DNA from: Actinobacillus delphinicola
GTDB lineage: Bacteria > Pseudomonadota > Gammaproteobacteria > Enterobacterales > Pasteurellaceae
Direction: 5' to 3'
DNA length: 64,000 bases
NCBI RefSeq assembly: GCF_900638385.1
Contig: NZ_LR134510.1
Location: 62,001-126,000 of the forward strand
Below the pieces are notes generated by a model. It was given only the letters and a program-made list of their open reading frames with translations, made no database searches and was not told the origin of the DNA. Position 1 is the first letter of the stretch, and each line of letters opens with the position of its first letter. The position numbers were made by a program, and so were the translations under genes. Below are positions 9,145 through 19,729 of the stretch, piece after piece.

Positions 9145-9215
9145 ATAAAAATTCTCTATTACATAATTTTATTAGACTTCTTATACTCAGATCTTTAATT
9201 TTTAATCATAATCCT

Positions 9216-9221
9216 TATAAT
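9216..9221 (+). promoter_or_regulatory. Possible -10 box for tyrS
   Basis: TATAAT 39 nt before the tyrS start, with a weak -35 region (TCTTTA). The resulting leader of about 33 nt carries the AAAGGA ribosome site. Confidence 0.35.
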
Positions 9222-9260
9222 GAGGCAGTTTTATATAAAAAAATTATAAAGGATTTTTAA

Positions 9261-10454
9261 ATGACCGATATTGAAACTGTTCTCGTTGAACTTAAACGTG
9301 GCGTTGATCAAATTTACTCTGAAAATGATTTAATTGAAAAACTAAAAGAAAAGCGCCCACTCCGTGTAAAATTAGGTGCAGATCCAACAGCACCTGATAT
9401 TCATTTAGGCCATACCGTTGTACTTAATAAACTTCGCCAATTCCAAAACTTTGGTCATGATGTTTATTTCCTTATCGGCGATTTCACTGCAACTGTTGGT
9501 GATCCATCTGGTAAAAATGCAACTCGTCCGCCACTTTCTCGTGAAGACGTATTAAAAAATGCGGAAACTTATAAGGAACAAATTTTCAAAATTTTAGATC
9601 CTGCTAAAACTCACGTTGTATTCAATTCACAATGGTTAAATGAATTAGGTACAGTAGGCATGATCCGTCTTGCGTCTAACTACACTGTTGCTCGTATGCT
9701 AGAACGTGACGACTTCAAAAAACGTTTTGCAAACAACCAATCTATCGCAATTCATGAGTTCATTTACCCACTTCTACAAGGTCAAGACTCCGTTGCATTA
9801 GAAGCAGATGTAGAACTTGGTGGTACCGATCAAACCTTTAACCTATTAATGGGGCGTGAATTACAAAAAGCTGCTGGTCAAAAACCACAGGTTGCTATGA
9901 CACTTCCGCTTCTTGTTGGTTTAGACGGCGAGAAAAAAATGTCTAAGTCATTAGGTAACTATATTGGCGTGGATGAAGCACCAAATGATATGTTTGGCAA
10001 AGTGATGTCAATTTCTGATGAATTAATGTGGGATTGGTACAACCTACTCTCTTTCCGCCCATTAACTGAAATTGCTCAATTTAAAGAAGAAGTAGCGAAT
10101 GGTCGCAACCCTCGTGATGTAAAAATTCTTCTAGCCAAAGAAATTATTGCCCGTTTCCACGATGAAGCTGCAGCAGACGCAGCAGAACAAGACTTCATTA
10201 ATCGTTTCCAAAAAGGTGCAATTCCTGATGAAATGCCTGAATTAACATTATCTCATGAACTCCCGCTTGCAAACGTATTAAAAGAAGCAAACCTTGTTGC
10301 TTCAACTTCTGATGCAAATCGCATGATTAAACAAGGTGCAGTAAAAATTGATGGTGAAAAAGTTTCTGATGAACAAGCAAAACAACCTTTAGCAAAAGGA
10401 ACTGCGGTTTATCAAGTTGGTAAACGTAAATTTGCACGTATCACCTTAAACTAA
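9261..10454 (+). CDS. tyrS: Tyrosyl-tRNA synthetase
   Basis: Class I synthetase charging tRNA-Tyr, 397 residues. The ATP-binding signature HLGH is at 48-51 and KMSKS at about 226-230. A C-terminal S4-type RNA-binding domain runs from roughly residue 337. The sequence belongs to the TyrZ-like subgroup (opening [13 protein letters not shown]) also found in H. influenzae. Start ATG 9261 follows AAAGGA. It is separated by 34 nt from tsaE, so read-through into the tsaE-amiB-mutL string is possible. Confidence 0.97.
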   Translation: MTDIETVLVELKRGVDQIYSENDLIEKLKEKRPLRVKLGADPTAPDIHLGHTVVLNKLRQFQNFGHDVYFLIGDFTATVGDPSGKNATRPPLSREDVLKNAETYKEQIFKILDPAKTHVVFNSQWLNELGTVGMIRLASNYTVARMLERDDFKKRFANNQSIAIHEFIYPLLQGQDSVALEADVELGGTDQTFNLLMGRELQKAAGQKPQVAMTLPLLVGLDGEKKMSKSLGNYIGVDEAPNDMFGKVMSISDELMWDWYNLLSFRPLTEIAQFKEEVANGRNPRDVKILLAKEIIARFHDEAAADAAEQDFINRFQKGAIPDEMPELTLSHELPLANVLKEANLVASTSDANRMIKQGAVKIDGEKVSDEQAKQPLAKGTAVYQVGKRKFARITLN

Positions 10455-10488
10455 CCCCAAATTAGACGACTTATTTAGAGAAAAAAGA

Positions 10489-10956
10489 ATGGAAAATATT
10501 TATTTACCAAGTGAGGTTCAACTTCGTCAATGGGGTGAAAAACTCATGCATGCAATTTTGAATACCCCTCGCACTCAGGGCGTTGTCATTTATCTAAATG
10601 GTGATCTTGGGGCTGGGAAGACGTGTCTTAGTCGTGCCATGATTCAAAGTTTGGGCTTTCAAGGTCGTGTAAAAAGTCCAACTTATACGCTTGTTGAAGA
10701 ATACGATCTTCCAGAAATATTTATTTATCATTTTGACCTATATCGATTAGCCGATCCTGAGGAACTCGCATTCATGGGTATTCGGGATTATTTTAATGCT
10801 AATACACTCTGCTTAATCGAATGGTCTTCTCAAGGTCAAGGCTTTTTACCACCTGCGGATTTGGTAATTGATCTTCAATATGTCGATGATGCACGTTCCC
10901 TAGCTATACGTGCAAATACCCCTATGGGAAATAATATTTTAAATCAATTGAGATGA
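10489..10956 (+). CDS. tsaE: tRNA threonylcarbamoyladenosine biosynthesis ATPase TsaE
   Basis: Small P-loop ATPase (155 residues) that works with TsaB and TsaD to make t6A37 in ANN-decoding tRNAs. The Walker A motif [13 protein letters not shown] begins near residue 38. The switch-like segment [10 protein letters not shown] and a HFDLYRL Walker B-like strand follow. Its stop overlaps the amiB start (ATGA), and the order tsaE-amiB-mutL-miaA-hfq matches enterobacteria (yjeE-amiB-mutL-miaA-hfq). This puts two tRNA position-37 modifiers (TsaE, MiaA) in one operon. Confidence 0.95.
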   Translation: MENIYLPSEVQLRQWGEKLMHAILNTPRTQGVVIYLNGDLGAGKTCLSRAMIQSLGFQGRVKSPTYTLVEEYDLPEIFIYHFDLYRLADPEELAFMGIRDYFNANTLCLIEWSSQGQGFLPPADLVIDLQYVDDARSLAIRANTPMGNNILNQLR

Positions 10957-12161
10957 GATCAATGCGTAACCTTATTCGCTTATTTTTACTCTGTATTATG
11001 CTGCCTAGCTCTGTCTGGGCAGCTGATGTTTGGACGATTGCAATCGATCCAGGTCATGGTGGTAAAGATCCTGGGGCAATTGGACGACGCTTACATATTT
11101 ATGAAAAAAATGTCACTTTTTCAGTGGCACAACAGTTAAAAGCGTTATTAGATAAAGATCCTCGCTTTAAACCCGTTTTAACACGTACCGGCGATTATTT
11201 TATTCCTGTCCCAGAACGTTCTGAAATTGCTCGTAAAGCAAAAGCAAACTATCTCGTATCTATCCATGCGGATAGTACCCGTAACCCCCACGCAAAAGGC
11301 GCTTCCGTTTGGGTGCTTTCAACACGCCGTGCCAATAGTGAAATGGGGCGTTGGCTGGAAGATCATGAAAAACGTTCAGAACTCTTAGGGGGTGCAGGTG
11401 CTGTTTTAGCATCACATAATGAAAAATATTTAAATAAAACGGTACTAGATTTACAATTCCGCCACAGCCAACGTGTTGGTTATCAACTAGGGCAAATTGT
11501 TTTAAGAAACTTTAAAAAAATTACTCCACTTAGCCGTAACACACCACAACATGCAAGCCTTGGTGTATTACGTTCTCCAGATATTCCTTCAATTCTCGTT
11601 GAAACAGGATTTGTGTCTAACCCACAAGAAGAACGCCAACTTAATTCTTTAGCCTATCGGAAAAAGCTTGCTTTCATGATTTATGAAAGTCTTGCACAAT
11701 ATTACAACCAACAAATGGCAATAAAAGAAAGATTTGAGCGTCAAAACCGTATCAATAGTTCGCTAGTTGATAGCGGAAAACGTCACCGTGTAAAACGGAG
11801 AGAAACCTTATCGTCTATTGCTCGTGAATACAATGTCTCGGTGCAAGCATTACAAGAATTTAATCATCTAAAACGTCCAAATATTTGGGTAGGACAATTA
11901 CTTAAAATTCCAGCGAAAGCACCTGTAAATAAAACATCGCCATCACAGTCACAATCCGTGAAAAAAGAACTGGTCGATCCTTTTTCTGTTTTGAATATGC
12001 AAAAAGAAAAAACACTACCGGATATTTATATTGTTAAACGTGGCGATACCTTGATGTCAATTTCACGTAAATATGGTGTACCGTTAAGTAAACTTGAAAA
12101 ACTAAATCCTTATAGTCGTCATGGCAAGGTATTTATTGGTCAACGTTTACATCTACAATAG
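10953..12161 (+). CDS. amiB: N-acetylmuramoyl-L-alanine amidase AmiB
   Basis: Periplasmic Zn amidase that splits septal peptidoglycan during daughter-cell separation. Signal peptide to about residue 23 (VWA-AD); an in-frame ATG at 10962 is an alternative start with the same signal. The amidase_3 domain (about 27-250) shows [11 protein letters not shown], a Glu in [13 protein letters not shown] and the catalytic Glu in [10 protein letters not shown]. Two LysM peptidoglycan-binding modules follow (about 275-320 and 357-401). It starts inside the last codons of tsaE. Its activator NlpD is also in this window (44351-45604). Confidence 0.95.
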   Translation: MRSMRNLIRLFLLCIMLPSSVWAADVWTIAIDPGHGGKDPGAIGRRLHIYEKNVTFSVAQQLKALLDKDPRFKPVLTRTGDYFIPVPERSEIARKAKANYLVSIHADSTRNPHAKGASVWVLSTRRANSEMGRWLEDHEKRSELLGGAGAVLASHNEKYLNKTVLDLQFRHSQRVGYQLGQIVLRNFKKITPLSRNTPQHASLGVLRSPDIPSILVETGFVSNPQEERQLNSLAYRKKLAFMIYESLAQYYNQQMAIKERFERQNRINSSLVDSGKRHRVKRRETLSSIAREYNVSVQALQEFNHLKRPNIWVGQLLKIPAKAPVNKTSPSQSQSVKKELVDPFSVLNMQKEKTLPDIYIVKRGDTLMSISRKYGVPLSKLEKLNPYSRHGKVFIGQRLHLQ

Positions 12162-12172
12162 GATTTTAAAAT

Positions 12173-14047
12173 ATGTCAATAAAATTATTAAGCCCGCAAC
12201 TTGCTAACCAAATAGCAGCTGGCGAAGTAGTAGAACGTCCTGCGTCGGTAGTAAAAGAACTGGTAGAAAACAGTTTAGATGCGGGTGCTAGCCAAATTTT
12301 TATTGATATTGAAAATGGTGGAGCAAGATTAATCAAAGTGCGTGATAATGGTTTTGGTATTCCTAAGGCAGAATTAGCCCTTGCACTTGCCCGCCATGCT
12401 ACGAGTAAAATCCATACCTTAGATGATCTAGAAAATATTTTAAGCCTCGGTTTTCGTGGTGAAGCGTTAGCCAGTATAAGTGCCGTTTCTCGTCTTACCC
12501 TCACCTCTCGTCCAGAGGCACAATCAGAAGCGTGGCAAGTTCATACCGAAGGTCCGAATATGGATGCGATTATTGAGCCTGCCGCCCATCCTATCGGCAC
12601 CTCTATAGAAGTTGCTAACCTCTTTTTTAATACGCCCGCACGCCGTAAATTTTTACGTACTGAAAAAACAGAATTTGGGCATATTGATGAAGTGATTCGC
12701 CGTATTGCACTTGCTAAACCCCGTATTGGTATTCAGTTGACTCATAATGGGAAGATTTTGCGCCAATACAAAATAGCCCAAGATGAAAGACAAATTTTAA
12801 AGCGTCTCGCCTCAATTTGCGGTGAAAATTTTGTCAAAAAAGCGTTGCAATTAGATTGGCAACATGGTCCTCTACATATTCACGGTTGGATTAGCCAAAT
12901 TCCATTAAAAAATAATAGTGAAATTCAATATAGCTATATCAATGGGCGTATGGTTAAAGATAAAGTCATTCTACATGCCATTCGTCAAGCGTACGCACCC
13001 TTTATGCAAGGCGAACAACAACCAGAATTTGTTTTATTTCTGGATATTGATCCTACTGAAGTGGATGTAAACGTCCATCCAACCAAGCATGAAGTACGCT
13101 TTCATCAAGCTCGTTTAATCCATGATTTCATTTATCAAGCCATTTCTGATGCCTTTAATCAGCAACCATCGCTTGTGGAAGCAACTAAACTTGCTCAACC
13201 CCAAATACAAGATATGGAAAGTAGTCAAAATGAAATTCATGAGCAAAAAGGAGTATGGCAAACCGCCACTCATCCTCACACTCCTCCGCTTTTTGTAGAA
13301 AAATCGACGAATCGCCAAGCTGCAGGTAAAAATATTTTTACCGATGTGCAAAATAATCATTTTGAGAAAAAATCACTTTCTTCAACAAAACTTGAAAATA
13401 CGCTTTATAATGAATTAGTCAAAGAGGTAAAACCAAAAACCTCTGTTATTAACGAGACAAAGAGTAAGAATACGGACGTAATAGCGTCATCTACCATAAC
13501 TACCGCTAGTATTTCTACTTTACAGGCTGACGGATTATTAAAAGCACTTACGCTTATTTCTGGTGCATTATTATTACAATGGCAAGAAACCTGTTATTTA
13601 CTATCACTCCGTAAATTACAACAACTTGATATCCAATTACAATTGTCAAAAGCGAAGGTAGAAACAACTCCATTATTGATTCCAATTACTTTGCGTCTGG
13701 ATAATAAACAACATCAATGTTGGGAGTTACAAAAAACCTTCTTTAATCAAATTGGTTTTGTCGTTATCCCTCAACAAGCACAGCGTATTAGCATTACACA
13801 TGTGCCTAAAAGTTTACGCCAACAAAACTTACAACAACTCATATTAAAACTTCTCTCCCATTCTTTTGAGAATTTTAATGATTTTATTCAAGCACTCTGT
13901 CAACAAATAACGTTATCTCCAATTACGCAATTTTGTGATGGTGTCAGAATTTTAAGTGATGTGGAACAGCATTTAACGCAAGATAAATCATCTCTTACGT
14001 CCTTGCTTATTCCCATTGATTTACAACCTTATTTGGAACATTTATGA
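12173..14047 (+). CDS. mutL: DNA mismatch repair protein MutL
   Basis: GHKL-type ATPase that links MutS mismatch recognition to MutH nicking, 624 residues. N-terminal ATPase motifs: ENSLDAGA (about 33-40), DNGFGI, the ATSKI lid region and [13 protein letters not shown]. The C-terminal dimerisation domain follows a variable linker (about 340-440) rich in Gln, Lys and Ser. No DQHAxxE-type endonuclease motif is apparent, as expected for a MutH-using species. It ends with TGA overlapping the miaA ATG. Confidence 0.96.
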   Translation: MSIKLLSPQLANQIAAGEVVERPASVVKELVENSLDAGASQIFIDIENGGARLIKVRDNGFGIPKAELALALARHATSKIHTLDDLENILSLGFRGEALASISAVSRLTLTSRPEAQSEAWQVHTEGPNMDAIIEPAAHPIGTSIEVANLFFNTPARRKFLRTEKTEFGHIDEVIRRIALAKPRIGIQLTHNGKILRQYKIAQDERQILKRLASICGENFVKKALQLDWQHGPLHIHGWISQIPLKNNSEIQYSYINGRMVKDKVILHAIRQAYAPFMQGEQQPEFVLFLDIDPTEVDVNVHPTKHEVRFHQARLIHDFIYQAISDAFNQQPSLVEATKLAQPQIQDMESSQNEIHEQKGVWQTATHPHTPPLFVEKSTNRQAAGKNIFTDVQNNHFEKKSLSSTKLENTLYNELVKEVKPKTSVINETKSKNTDVIASSTITTASISTLQADGLLKALTLISGALLLQWQETCYLLSLRKLQQLDIQLQLSKAKVETTPLLIPITLRLDNKQHQCWELQKTFFNQIGFVVIPQQAQRISITHVPKSLRQQNLQQLILKLLSHSFENFNDFIQALCQQITLSPITQFCDGVRILSDVEQHLTQDKSSLTSLLIPIDLQPYLEHL

Positions 14048-14979
14048 ACAAACCTTTAGGTATCTTCCTTATGGGACCAACTGCGGCAGGAAAAACTGAT
14101 CTCGCAATTGATCTCTATAAACATTTACCCGTAGAAATTATCAGTGTTGATTCTGCTTTAATTTATAAAGACATGGATATCGGGACAGCAAAACCGACCG
14201 CTGCAGAATTAGCACAAGCGCCACACCGCCTCATTGACATCAAAGATCCCGCACAAACTTATTCAGCGGCCGATTTCCGTCAGGATGCATTAAATGAGAT
14301 GCATGAGATTACCCAACAAGGAAAAATTCCTCTACTTGTCGGAGGAACCATGCTGTATTACAAAAGTTTATTAGAAGGACTTTCTCCGCTCCCCTCTGCT
14401 GATGAAAATATTCGTGCTGAAATTGAACATGAAGCAGAAAAATTTGGTTGGCAACATCTTCATCAAAAATTGGCAGAAATTGATCCTGTATCTGCTAAAC
14501 GCATTAATCCAAATGATAGCCAACGTATCAATCGTGCGCTTGAAGTCTTCTATATTAGCGGTAAAACACTTACAGAACTTAGCCAACAAAAAGGCGAAGA
14601 ATTACCATACAATATTCTACAGTTCGCAATTTCACCGCCAGAGCGCCATATTTTACATGACCGCATAGAAAAACGTTTTCATAAAATGATTGATCTAGGT
14701 TTTCAGGCAGAAGTAGAAAAACTTTATCAACGTGGAGATTTACATGAAAATTTACCTTCCATCCGTTGTGTAGGCTATCGTCAAATGTGGGAATATTTAC
14801 GTGGTGATTATAATCATGATGAAATGGTATTCCGTGGAATTTGTGCAACCAGACAATTAGCAAAACGCCAAATTACTTGGCTAAGAGGTTGGAATACACC
14901 ACTTACTTGGCTAGACAGTAATCACCCAGATATTGCTCGTAATATTATTGCGCAAAAAATAGAATATTTAAATTTATAA
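14044..14979 (+). CDS. miaA: tRNA dimethylallyltransferase MiaA
   Basis: Adds the dimethylallyl group to A37 of tRNAs reading UNN codons. 311 residues, with the P-loop [11 protein letters not shown] at about 11-21, the [18 protein letters not shown] motif, and RINRALEV and GYRQMWEYL motifs typical of the family. The start ATG overlaps the mutL stop by ATGA, so translation is coupled. hfq follows after 90 nt, far enough for its own promoter. Confidence 0.97.
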   Translation: MNKPLGIFLMGPTAAGKTDLAIDLYKHLPVEIISVDSALIYKDMDIGTAKPTAAELAQAPHRLIDIKDPAQTYSAADFRQDALNEMHEITQQGKIPLLVGGTMLYYKSLLEGLSPLPSADENIRAEIEHEAEKFGWQHLHQKLAEIDPVSAKRINPNDSQRINRALEVFYISGKTLTELSQQKGEELPYNILQFAISPPERHILHDRIEKRFHKMIDLGFQAEVEKLYQRGDLHENLPSIRCVGYRQMWEYLRGDYNHDEMVFRGICATRQLAKRQITWLRGWNTPLTWLDSNHPDIARNIIAQKIEYLNL

Positions 14980-15069
14980 ATTTGAGTAATGACAAGTAAC
15001 TAATTTATTGTTATATTTAGTCAATGAGGTCTCCTCATATCATAAAATAAACGAAAAAAGGAAATCAAA

Positions 15070-15345
15070 ATGGCAAAAGGGCAATCACTACAAGATCCTT
15101 ATTTAAATTCATTACGTCGTGAACGTATTCCTGTATCAATTTATTTAGTTAACGGTATTAAATTACAAGGTCAAATCGAATCTTTCGATCAATTTGTAAT
15201 TTTATTAAAAAATACTGTTAATCAAATGGTTTATAAACACGCAATTTCAACCGTTGTACCAGCTCGTGCTGTATCTCATCATAGTACGACTGCTACGGGG
15301 CATGCTTCAACAGAGGAACAGGAAACAACCATTTCTGCTGAATAA
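15070..15345 (+). CDS. hfq: RNA chaperone Hfq
   Basis: Sm-like hexameric RNA chaperone that pairs small RNAs with mRNAs. 91 residues: conserved Sm1 ([20 protein letters not shown], residues about 5-24), Sm2 ([10 protein letters not shown]) and a short Ser/Thr/Glu tail. Start is preceded by AAAAGGAAATC. Last gene of the tsaE-amiB-mutL-miaA-hfq string, closed by a two-way terminator shared with tehB. Confidence 0.98.
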   Translation: MAKGQSLQDPYLNSLRRERIPVSIYLVNGIKLQGQIESFDQFVILLKNTVNQMVYKHAISTVVPARAVSHHSTTATGHASTEEQETTISAE

Positions 15346-15395
15346 TTTTTTATTCTTTTGTCGTTTAATAAAAAATATTCTCATGAAATGTTACC

Positions 15396-15426
15396 AAAAA
15401 AAGAGAAAGTCTAAACTTTCTCTTTT
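15396..15426. terminator. Two-way terminator between hfq and tehB
   Basis: AAAAAAGAGAAAGT/ACTTTCTCTTTTT inverted repeat with A-run on one side and T-run on the other; serves the convergent hfq and tehB. Confidence 0.8.
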
Positions 15427-15436
15427 TATTTATAAA

Positions 15437-16300
15437 TTATTTTATTTTCTTCGCTAACATTGTTGCAAAACGTAATTTGATACGATTACCATTCGCATCT
15501 GTACGATGCAATTCACCAATATCTTCATTGTATTTAATTAATTCCCAATCTTTATAATAATTCGCTAATTCTTGACTTTGGAAAGGAGAAGAAAAACCAA
15601 TTGTGCAAGGATAATCTTTCGCATCTAGCGCAACAACAATTAAATTATAACCTCCCACATTCGTATGTTCTTGCATATTATTAATAATCATTGGTAAACG
15701 ATCACGATTTAAGAACATCATTACGACTGTTGATAGAATAAAATCATAATTTTCTTGAATATCCGCATTATTAATATCATAAACATAAGTATTAATATTT
15801 AGTTTTTCTTCTTTAATTACATTACGTAAAAAATCAATACTTAATTGATTTTGATCGCAAGATGTAACATTAAATCCTAATGAATCTAAATAAAGCGAAT
15901 TACGTCCACGCCCACAACCTAAGTCCAATGTTTTACAAGGTGCAATAATTTTACTTGCTGCTACCACTTCGGAATGGGTTGCAGTTAACGCATATTTTTT
16001 AGTATAAAACACGGACTTATCACAATAAAATGATAATTGGCAACGAAGATCCGAACTTTCTGGTTTCACTTTATGCCAAACTTGTGGTTCAAGCATTGGT
16101 GGTTGATGTTCTTTGTCATAAACGTGTTCGCTTAATACATTGCCATCATCATCTAATAAATAAAAACGTAGTTCACCTGAAAATATCGTTAATTTTGCCC
16201 AAGTCCCCGCCTGAGTATTATGTTTAGTTTGAAAGCCTTCTGGCAGAGTAGTTGCTGTCCATTCTGGCATTTTTTTATAACAAATAAGATCTGATGACAT
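15437..16300 (-). CDS. tehB: SAM-dependent methyltransferase TehB
   Basis: Tellurite-resistance methyltransferase of 287 residues, in the long Haemophilus form. It has an N-terminal cupin-like domain (about 1-90, ending near WHKVKPESSDL) fused to a C-terminal class I methyltransferase with LDLGCGRGRNSLYLDSLG around residue 120 and CDQN as the SAM-binding acidic strand end. Short enterobacterial TehB lacks the first domain. In H. influenzae TehB is linked to tellurite and oxidant resistance and to haem use. Monocistronic and convergent with hfq. Confidence 0.93.
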   Translation of the reverse strand: MSSDLICYKKMPEWTATTLPEGFQTKHNTQAGTWAKLTIFSGELRFYLLDDDGNVLSEHVYDKEHQPPMLEPQVWHKVKPESSDLRCQLSFYCDKSVFYTKKYALTATHSEVVAASKIIAPCKTLDLGCGRGRNSLYLDSLGFNVTSCDQNQLSIDFLRNVIKEEKLNINTYVYDINNADIQENYDFILSTVVMMFLNRDRLPMIINNMQEHTNVGGYNLIVVALDAKDYPCTIGFSSPFQSQELANYYKDWELIKYNEDIGELHRTDANGNRIKLRFATMLAKKIK

Positions 16301-16494
16301 AGCCTTCTCCTAATATGATAAAAGTATGAATATACTAGATTTACATTACCTAGATTACAATGCAAAGATTTACATTTATAACTATTTTATATTAATTGAC
16401 GAATTAAGTCGGATTTTTTTGATAAAAAATCGCAAAAATTTGTTGAGCTTGTTACAATGACGCCACAATAATCGTAAAAATTTATGGAATATTT

Positions 16495-17622
16495 ATGCCA
16501 ACAACATCACAATTCTCCAAAGAAGATCAACAATTTATGCAACTTGCACTCGAACTCGCCAAGCAAGGAATTTATACCACATCCCCAAATCCGCGAGTAG
16601 GTTGTGTTTTAGTCAAAAATGGTGAAATTGTGGGAAAAGGTTTCCATGCTAAAGCAGGTAAAGGACATGCAGAGGTCATGGCATTAAAAGATGCAGGCGA
16701 AAATGCCAAAGGTGCCACAGCGTATGTCACGCTTGAGCCTTGCTCGCATTATGGGCGTACCCCTCCTTGTGCACTTGGGCTTATTAATGCTGGTGTAAGT
16801 CGTGTTGTCGCGGCCATGCAAGATCCTAATCCTCAAGTAGCAGGACGAGGTTTAAAAATGCTCGCAGATGCGGGTATTGAAACGCAGGTGGGGTTACTAT
16901 CCGAACAAGCAGAGCTGCTCAACCGTCCTTTCTTAATGCGAATGCGCCAAAACCGCCCATTCGTACAATTAAAAATGGCAATTAGCTTAGATGGCCGTAC
17001 AGCAATGGCAAGTGGTGAAAGCAAATGGATCTCCAATGAGCAATCCCGTGCCGATGTCCAAAAACTAAGAGCGGCAAGCTGTGCTATTTTATCTACGAGT
17101 GCAACCGTATTACACGATGATCCTCGCCTGAACGTTCGCTATGAGCAGTTTCCCGATGATTTAAAAGCCCAATATCCACAAGAAAAATTGCGTCAACCTG
17201 TCCGTATTATTTTAGATAATCATCATAAAGTGCGCCCAACGGCACGCCTTTTTGAATGTGATGCACCCGTCTGGTTAATCAGTTCAACCCCCCGTGATTT
17301 AGCTGATTATCCCGCGAATTGCGATCAAATCATCGTGCCGAATCATGATTTTATTGATCTTCCTGCCCTACTTCGTATTCTTGCAGAACGCCAAATCAAT
17401 GCTCTATGGCTGGAAGCAGGCGCAACACTTGCTGGTGCTTTTATTGAAAATAAACTCGTTGATGAATTAATCGTTTACCTTGCACCCAAAATTCTCGGTG
17501 ATAAGGCGCGTGGATTTTGTAAATTACCTCATTTAACTCATCTTGCAGACGCATCAAATTGGGAATGTAAACAAATAGAAACGTTTGGCAGTGACATTAA
17601 ATTAACGTATTATCCGAAGTAA
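16495..17622 (+). CDS. ribD: Bifunctional riboflavin biosynthesis deaminase/reductase RibD
   Basis: Carries out the second and third steps of riboflavin synthesis. The N-terminal deaminase domain (about 1-145) has the zinc site HAEVMALKDAG and LEPCSHYGRTPPC; the C-terminal NADPH-dependent reductase domain runs from about 150 to 375 (VQLKMAISLDGRTA, and LWLEAGATLAGAFIE). 375 residues, normal length. degS follows after 59 nt. No FMN riboswitch is seen in the 194 bp upstream. Confidence 0.96.
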   Translation: MPTTSQFSKEDQQFMQLALELAKQGIYTTSPNPRVGCVLVKNGEIVGKGFHAKAGKGHAEVMALKDAGENAKGATAYVTLEPCSHYGRTPPCALGLINAGVSRVVAAMQDPNPQVAGRGLKMLADAGIETQVGLLSEQAELLNRPFLMRMRQNRPFVQLKMAISLDGRTAMASGESKWISNEQSRADVQKLRAASCAILSTSATVLHDDPRLNVRYEQFPDDLKAQYPQEKLRQPVRIILDNHHKVRPTARLFECDAPVWLISSTPRDLADYPANCDQIIVPNHDFIDLPALLRILAERQINALWLEAGATLAGAFIENKLVDELIVYLAPKILGDKARGFCKLPHLTHLADASNWECKQIETFGSDIKLTYYPK

Positions 17623-17681
17623 TAAATTCATCATAAATTTTAACGAAAATCAGGGCGTATTTTATAAGGTAGGGATAACTT

Positions 17682-18725
17682 ATGTGGAAAAGAATTGTAC
17701 AATCTATCATCTTAGGACTCGTTGCTGCAGCTCTCGTAATCGCCTTATCCCCACAAGATAAATTAGCCATTAAAAATCTATTCGCACCGCAACCCATGTC
17801 GTTTAACCAAGCGGTGCGCATTGCATCACCAGCAGTGGTAAATGTTTATAGCCAATCTTTTGAGGGAAACTTACAAGATCCCCAAAGCCAAATTACCAAC
17901 CTTGGTTCTGGTGTCATCATGTCGCCAAATGGTTACATTTTAACGAATAAGCATGTTATTGCGAATGCACAACAAATTATTGTGGCATTGCAATCTGGAC
18001 GTATTTTTACTGCTCGACTCGTGGGATCAGATTCTCTCACCGACTTAGCCGTATTAAAAATCCATTCAACAACAAAATTGCCTACTATTCCACAAAATCC
18101 AAGCCGTCCTTTACAAGTCGGAGATGTTGTTTTAGCCATTGGTAACCCTTATAACTTAGGGCAAAGTGTATCACAGGGTATTGTGAGTGCATTGGGACGC
18201 AATGTTATTGGTGACTATGCAGGACGACAAGATTTAATTCAAACGGATGCGTCCATCAATCGTGGTAACTCAGGTGGGGCGCTCATTAATTCACTCGGTG
18301 AGCTGATTGCTATTAATACCCTAAGCATTGGGAAAAATACCCAAGATCTCGCTGAAGGTTTAAACTTTGCCATCCCTATTCAATTAGCAACCCGCATTAT
18401 GCGTGACATCATTAAAGATGGGCGTGTTATTCGTGGTTATTTAGGCGTACAAAGTAATATTTTATTCAATAACGGAACAGGAAAAGAAAGTGAAGGTGTA
18501 CTTGTCACCGCTATTGCTCCACAAAGTCCAGCAGCCGTTGCGGATATTATGCCAAATGATGTAATTTTAAAATATGGTAAAACTGACATCACGTCGCCAG
18601 CTCAATTGATGCGACTTGTTATTGATACTCGACCAAATACAACAGTAAACATTCAAATTCGACGTTTGGGCAAAGTTTTAGACCTCCCTGTGATGATTGG
18701 TGAATTAAATACTGACAATGGTTAA
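17682..18725 (+). CDS. degS: Membrane-anchored site-1 protease DegS
   Basis: HtrA-family serine protease that starts the sigma-E envelope stress cascade by cutting RseA. 347 residues: one N-terminal membrane anchor (about 5-23), trypsin-like domain with His in TNKHVIAN (near 90), Asp in SLTDLAVLKI and Ser in NRGNSGGAL, then a single PDZ domain (about 250-335) with GYLGVQ. A single PDZ plus an uncleaved anchor separates it from DegP/DegQ. It follows ribD, as I recall for H. influenzae. Confidence 0.93.
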   Translation: MWKRIVQSIILGLVAAALVIALSPQDKLAIKNLFAPQPMSFNQAVRIASPAVVNVYSQSFEGNLQDPQSQITNLGSGVIMSPNGYILTNKHVIANAQQIIVALQSGRIFTARLVGSDSLTDLAVLKIHSTTKLPTIPQNPSRPLQVGDVVLAIGNPYNLGQSVSQGIVSALGRNVIGDYAGRQDLIQTDASINRGNSGGALINSLGELIAINTLSIGKNTQDLAEGLNFAIPIQLATRIMRDIIKDGRVIRGYLGVQSNILFNNGTGKESEGVLVTAIAPQSPAAVADIMPNDVILKYGKTDITSPAQLMRLVIDTRPNTTVNIQIRRLGKVLDLPVMIGELNTDNG

Positions 18726-18791
18726 CTTTGTATAAGTAATATTGTATGAAGAAAGTTACACTTTTGTTCAATGACAAAAATAAATCACTTT

Positions 18792-18819
18792 ATACCTAAT
18801 GATAGGTATTTTTATTTTA
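18792..18819 (+). terminator. Weak hairpin terminator after degS
   Basis: ATACCTA/TAGGTAT inverted repeat followed by TTTTTATTTT. Confidence 0.55.
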
Positions 18820-18873
18820 CCTCTAATTAACTAAACTTTCTAAGAATAAGATCGTTTTTTATCGGAGGGTGCT

Positions 18874-18966
18874 ATGAACCAAGCCTTTGCTTATTCACTA
18901 ATTATTACAATCCTTTCTCTTGCAGTTGTGGTATTTTTATCTGCCTCAATCTTCTATCAAGGATAA
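18874..18966 (+). CDS. 30-residue single-pass membrane protein, YnhF/CydH-like
   Basis: Very short frame of 30 codons behind a strong ribosome site (CGGAGGGTGCT then ATG). It starts MNQAFAYS and continues as one hydrophobic helix (IITILSLAVVVFLSASIF) with a short YQG tail. It ends 15 nt before a strong terminator, so it has its own complete transcription unit. Length and pattern (polar N terminus, then S-L-x-x-T-I-x-x-L) resemble E. coli YnhF/CydH, the small third or fourth subunit of cytochrome bd-I. This identification is by eye only; another small membrane protein is possible. No cyd genes are in the window. Confidence 0.7.
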   Translation: MNQAFAYSLIITILSLAVVVFLSASIFYQG

Positions 18967-18981
18967 TGTATAAAATAAAAG

Positions 18982-19011
18982 AAAAGCGTTCTTTCATAAG
19001 AACGCTTTTTT
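18982..19011 (+). terminator. Terminator after the small membrane protein gene
   Basis: AAAAGCGTTCT/AGAACGCTTTTTT hairpin with T-run. Confidence 0.85.
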
Positions 19012-19097
19012 ATGCCTAAAAATTACCTCATTTTAGCATAAATATTCATTAGTTAGCTGAATATCTAAGCAAACAATTTTTTTTATTAAATAAAGAC

Positions 19098-19125
19098 TTG
19101 CACCCTTTTAAAAAATTCGTATAAT
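19098..19125 (+). promoter_or_regulatory. Promoter of the tRNA-Gly pair
   Basis: TTGCAC (19098-19103), 16-bp spacer, TATAAT (19120-19125), then a GC-rich discriminator (TCGCCTCG), typical of stable-RNA promoters. The first tRNA begins 32 bp later. Confidence 0.7.
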
Positions 19126-19157
19126 TCGCCTCGTTCTTTCGTAACAACGAAAACAAA

Positions 19158-19233
<76 letters not shown>

Positions 19234-19250
19234 ATCTTAAAACCTCATAC

Positions 19251-19326
<76 letters not shown>

Positions 19327-19389
19327 TTTTTTAAATCTTTAGACTATCTTCTCATTTATTAATTTCTATTTTTTTGAAAAAATATCAAT

Positions 19390-19433
19390 CGCCTCATTAC
19401 ATTCATAATTTTTTCTGAATATTGAGGCGTGAT
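19390..19433. repeat. Divergent member of the CGCCCC palindrome family (trpR terminator)
   Basis: ATCGCCTCA...TTGAGGCGTGAT palindrome, with CCTC replacing CCCC, just past the trpR stop. Read on the minus strand it is followed by T-rich sequence. Confidence 0.5.
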
Positions 19434-19435
19434 TT

Positions 19436-19729
19436 TTATTTTCTTAATGTTTCTCTTACCCACTCTAAAAATTCAGGTGGCATACTTTTTATCATATTTG
19501 ATCCACGTGTAATCGTCGCTACACTAGTTTTTAATTCTTGTTGAATTTCTCGTTGTGAAGCATTCTTTTCTAATAATTTTGTAATAATCTGTAAACGTAA
19601 GCTCAATGTATCCCGTTCATCTGGCGTCAATAATAACGTCAATGTTTCGCTTAACTTACCTTCGTGACTAGCACGCTCTACAAAATCTAATAATGTCTGC
19701 CAAGTGGCTAAATCTTTACTAATATACAT
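19436..19729 (-). CDS. trpR: Trp operon repressor TrpR
   Basis: 97-residue all-helical repressor that binds operators of tryptophan genes when loaded with tryptophan. The TrpR pattern is clear: LLTPDERDTLSLRLQII (helices B-C) and the helix-turn-helix QREIQQELKTSVATITRGSN (about 59-78). E. coli TrpR is 108 residues; the difference is at the N terminus. Monocistronic here. No trp genes are in the window. Confidence 0.93.
   Translation of the reverse strand: MYISKDLATWQTLLDFVERASHEGKLSETLTLLLTPDERDTLSLRLQIITKLLEKNASQREIQQELKTSVATITRGSNMIKSMPPEFLEWVRETLRK

Noticed and set aside
9007-9198. 63-codon reading frame between sfsA and tyrS
   Set aside because: It starts inside the Fur box, opens with a run of isoleucines, has no ribosome site, and runs through the promoter and terminator of the proposed small RNA.
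16301-16494. Possible FMN riboswitch upstream of ribD
   Set aside because: I looked for the conserved RFN-element blocks and found none; only AT-rich promoter-like sequence is present.
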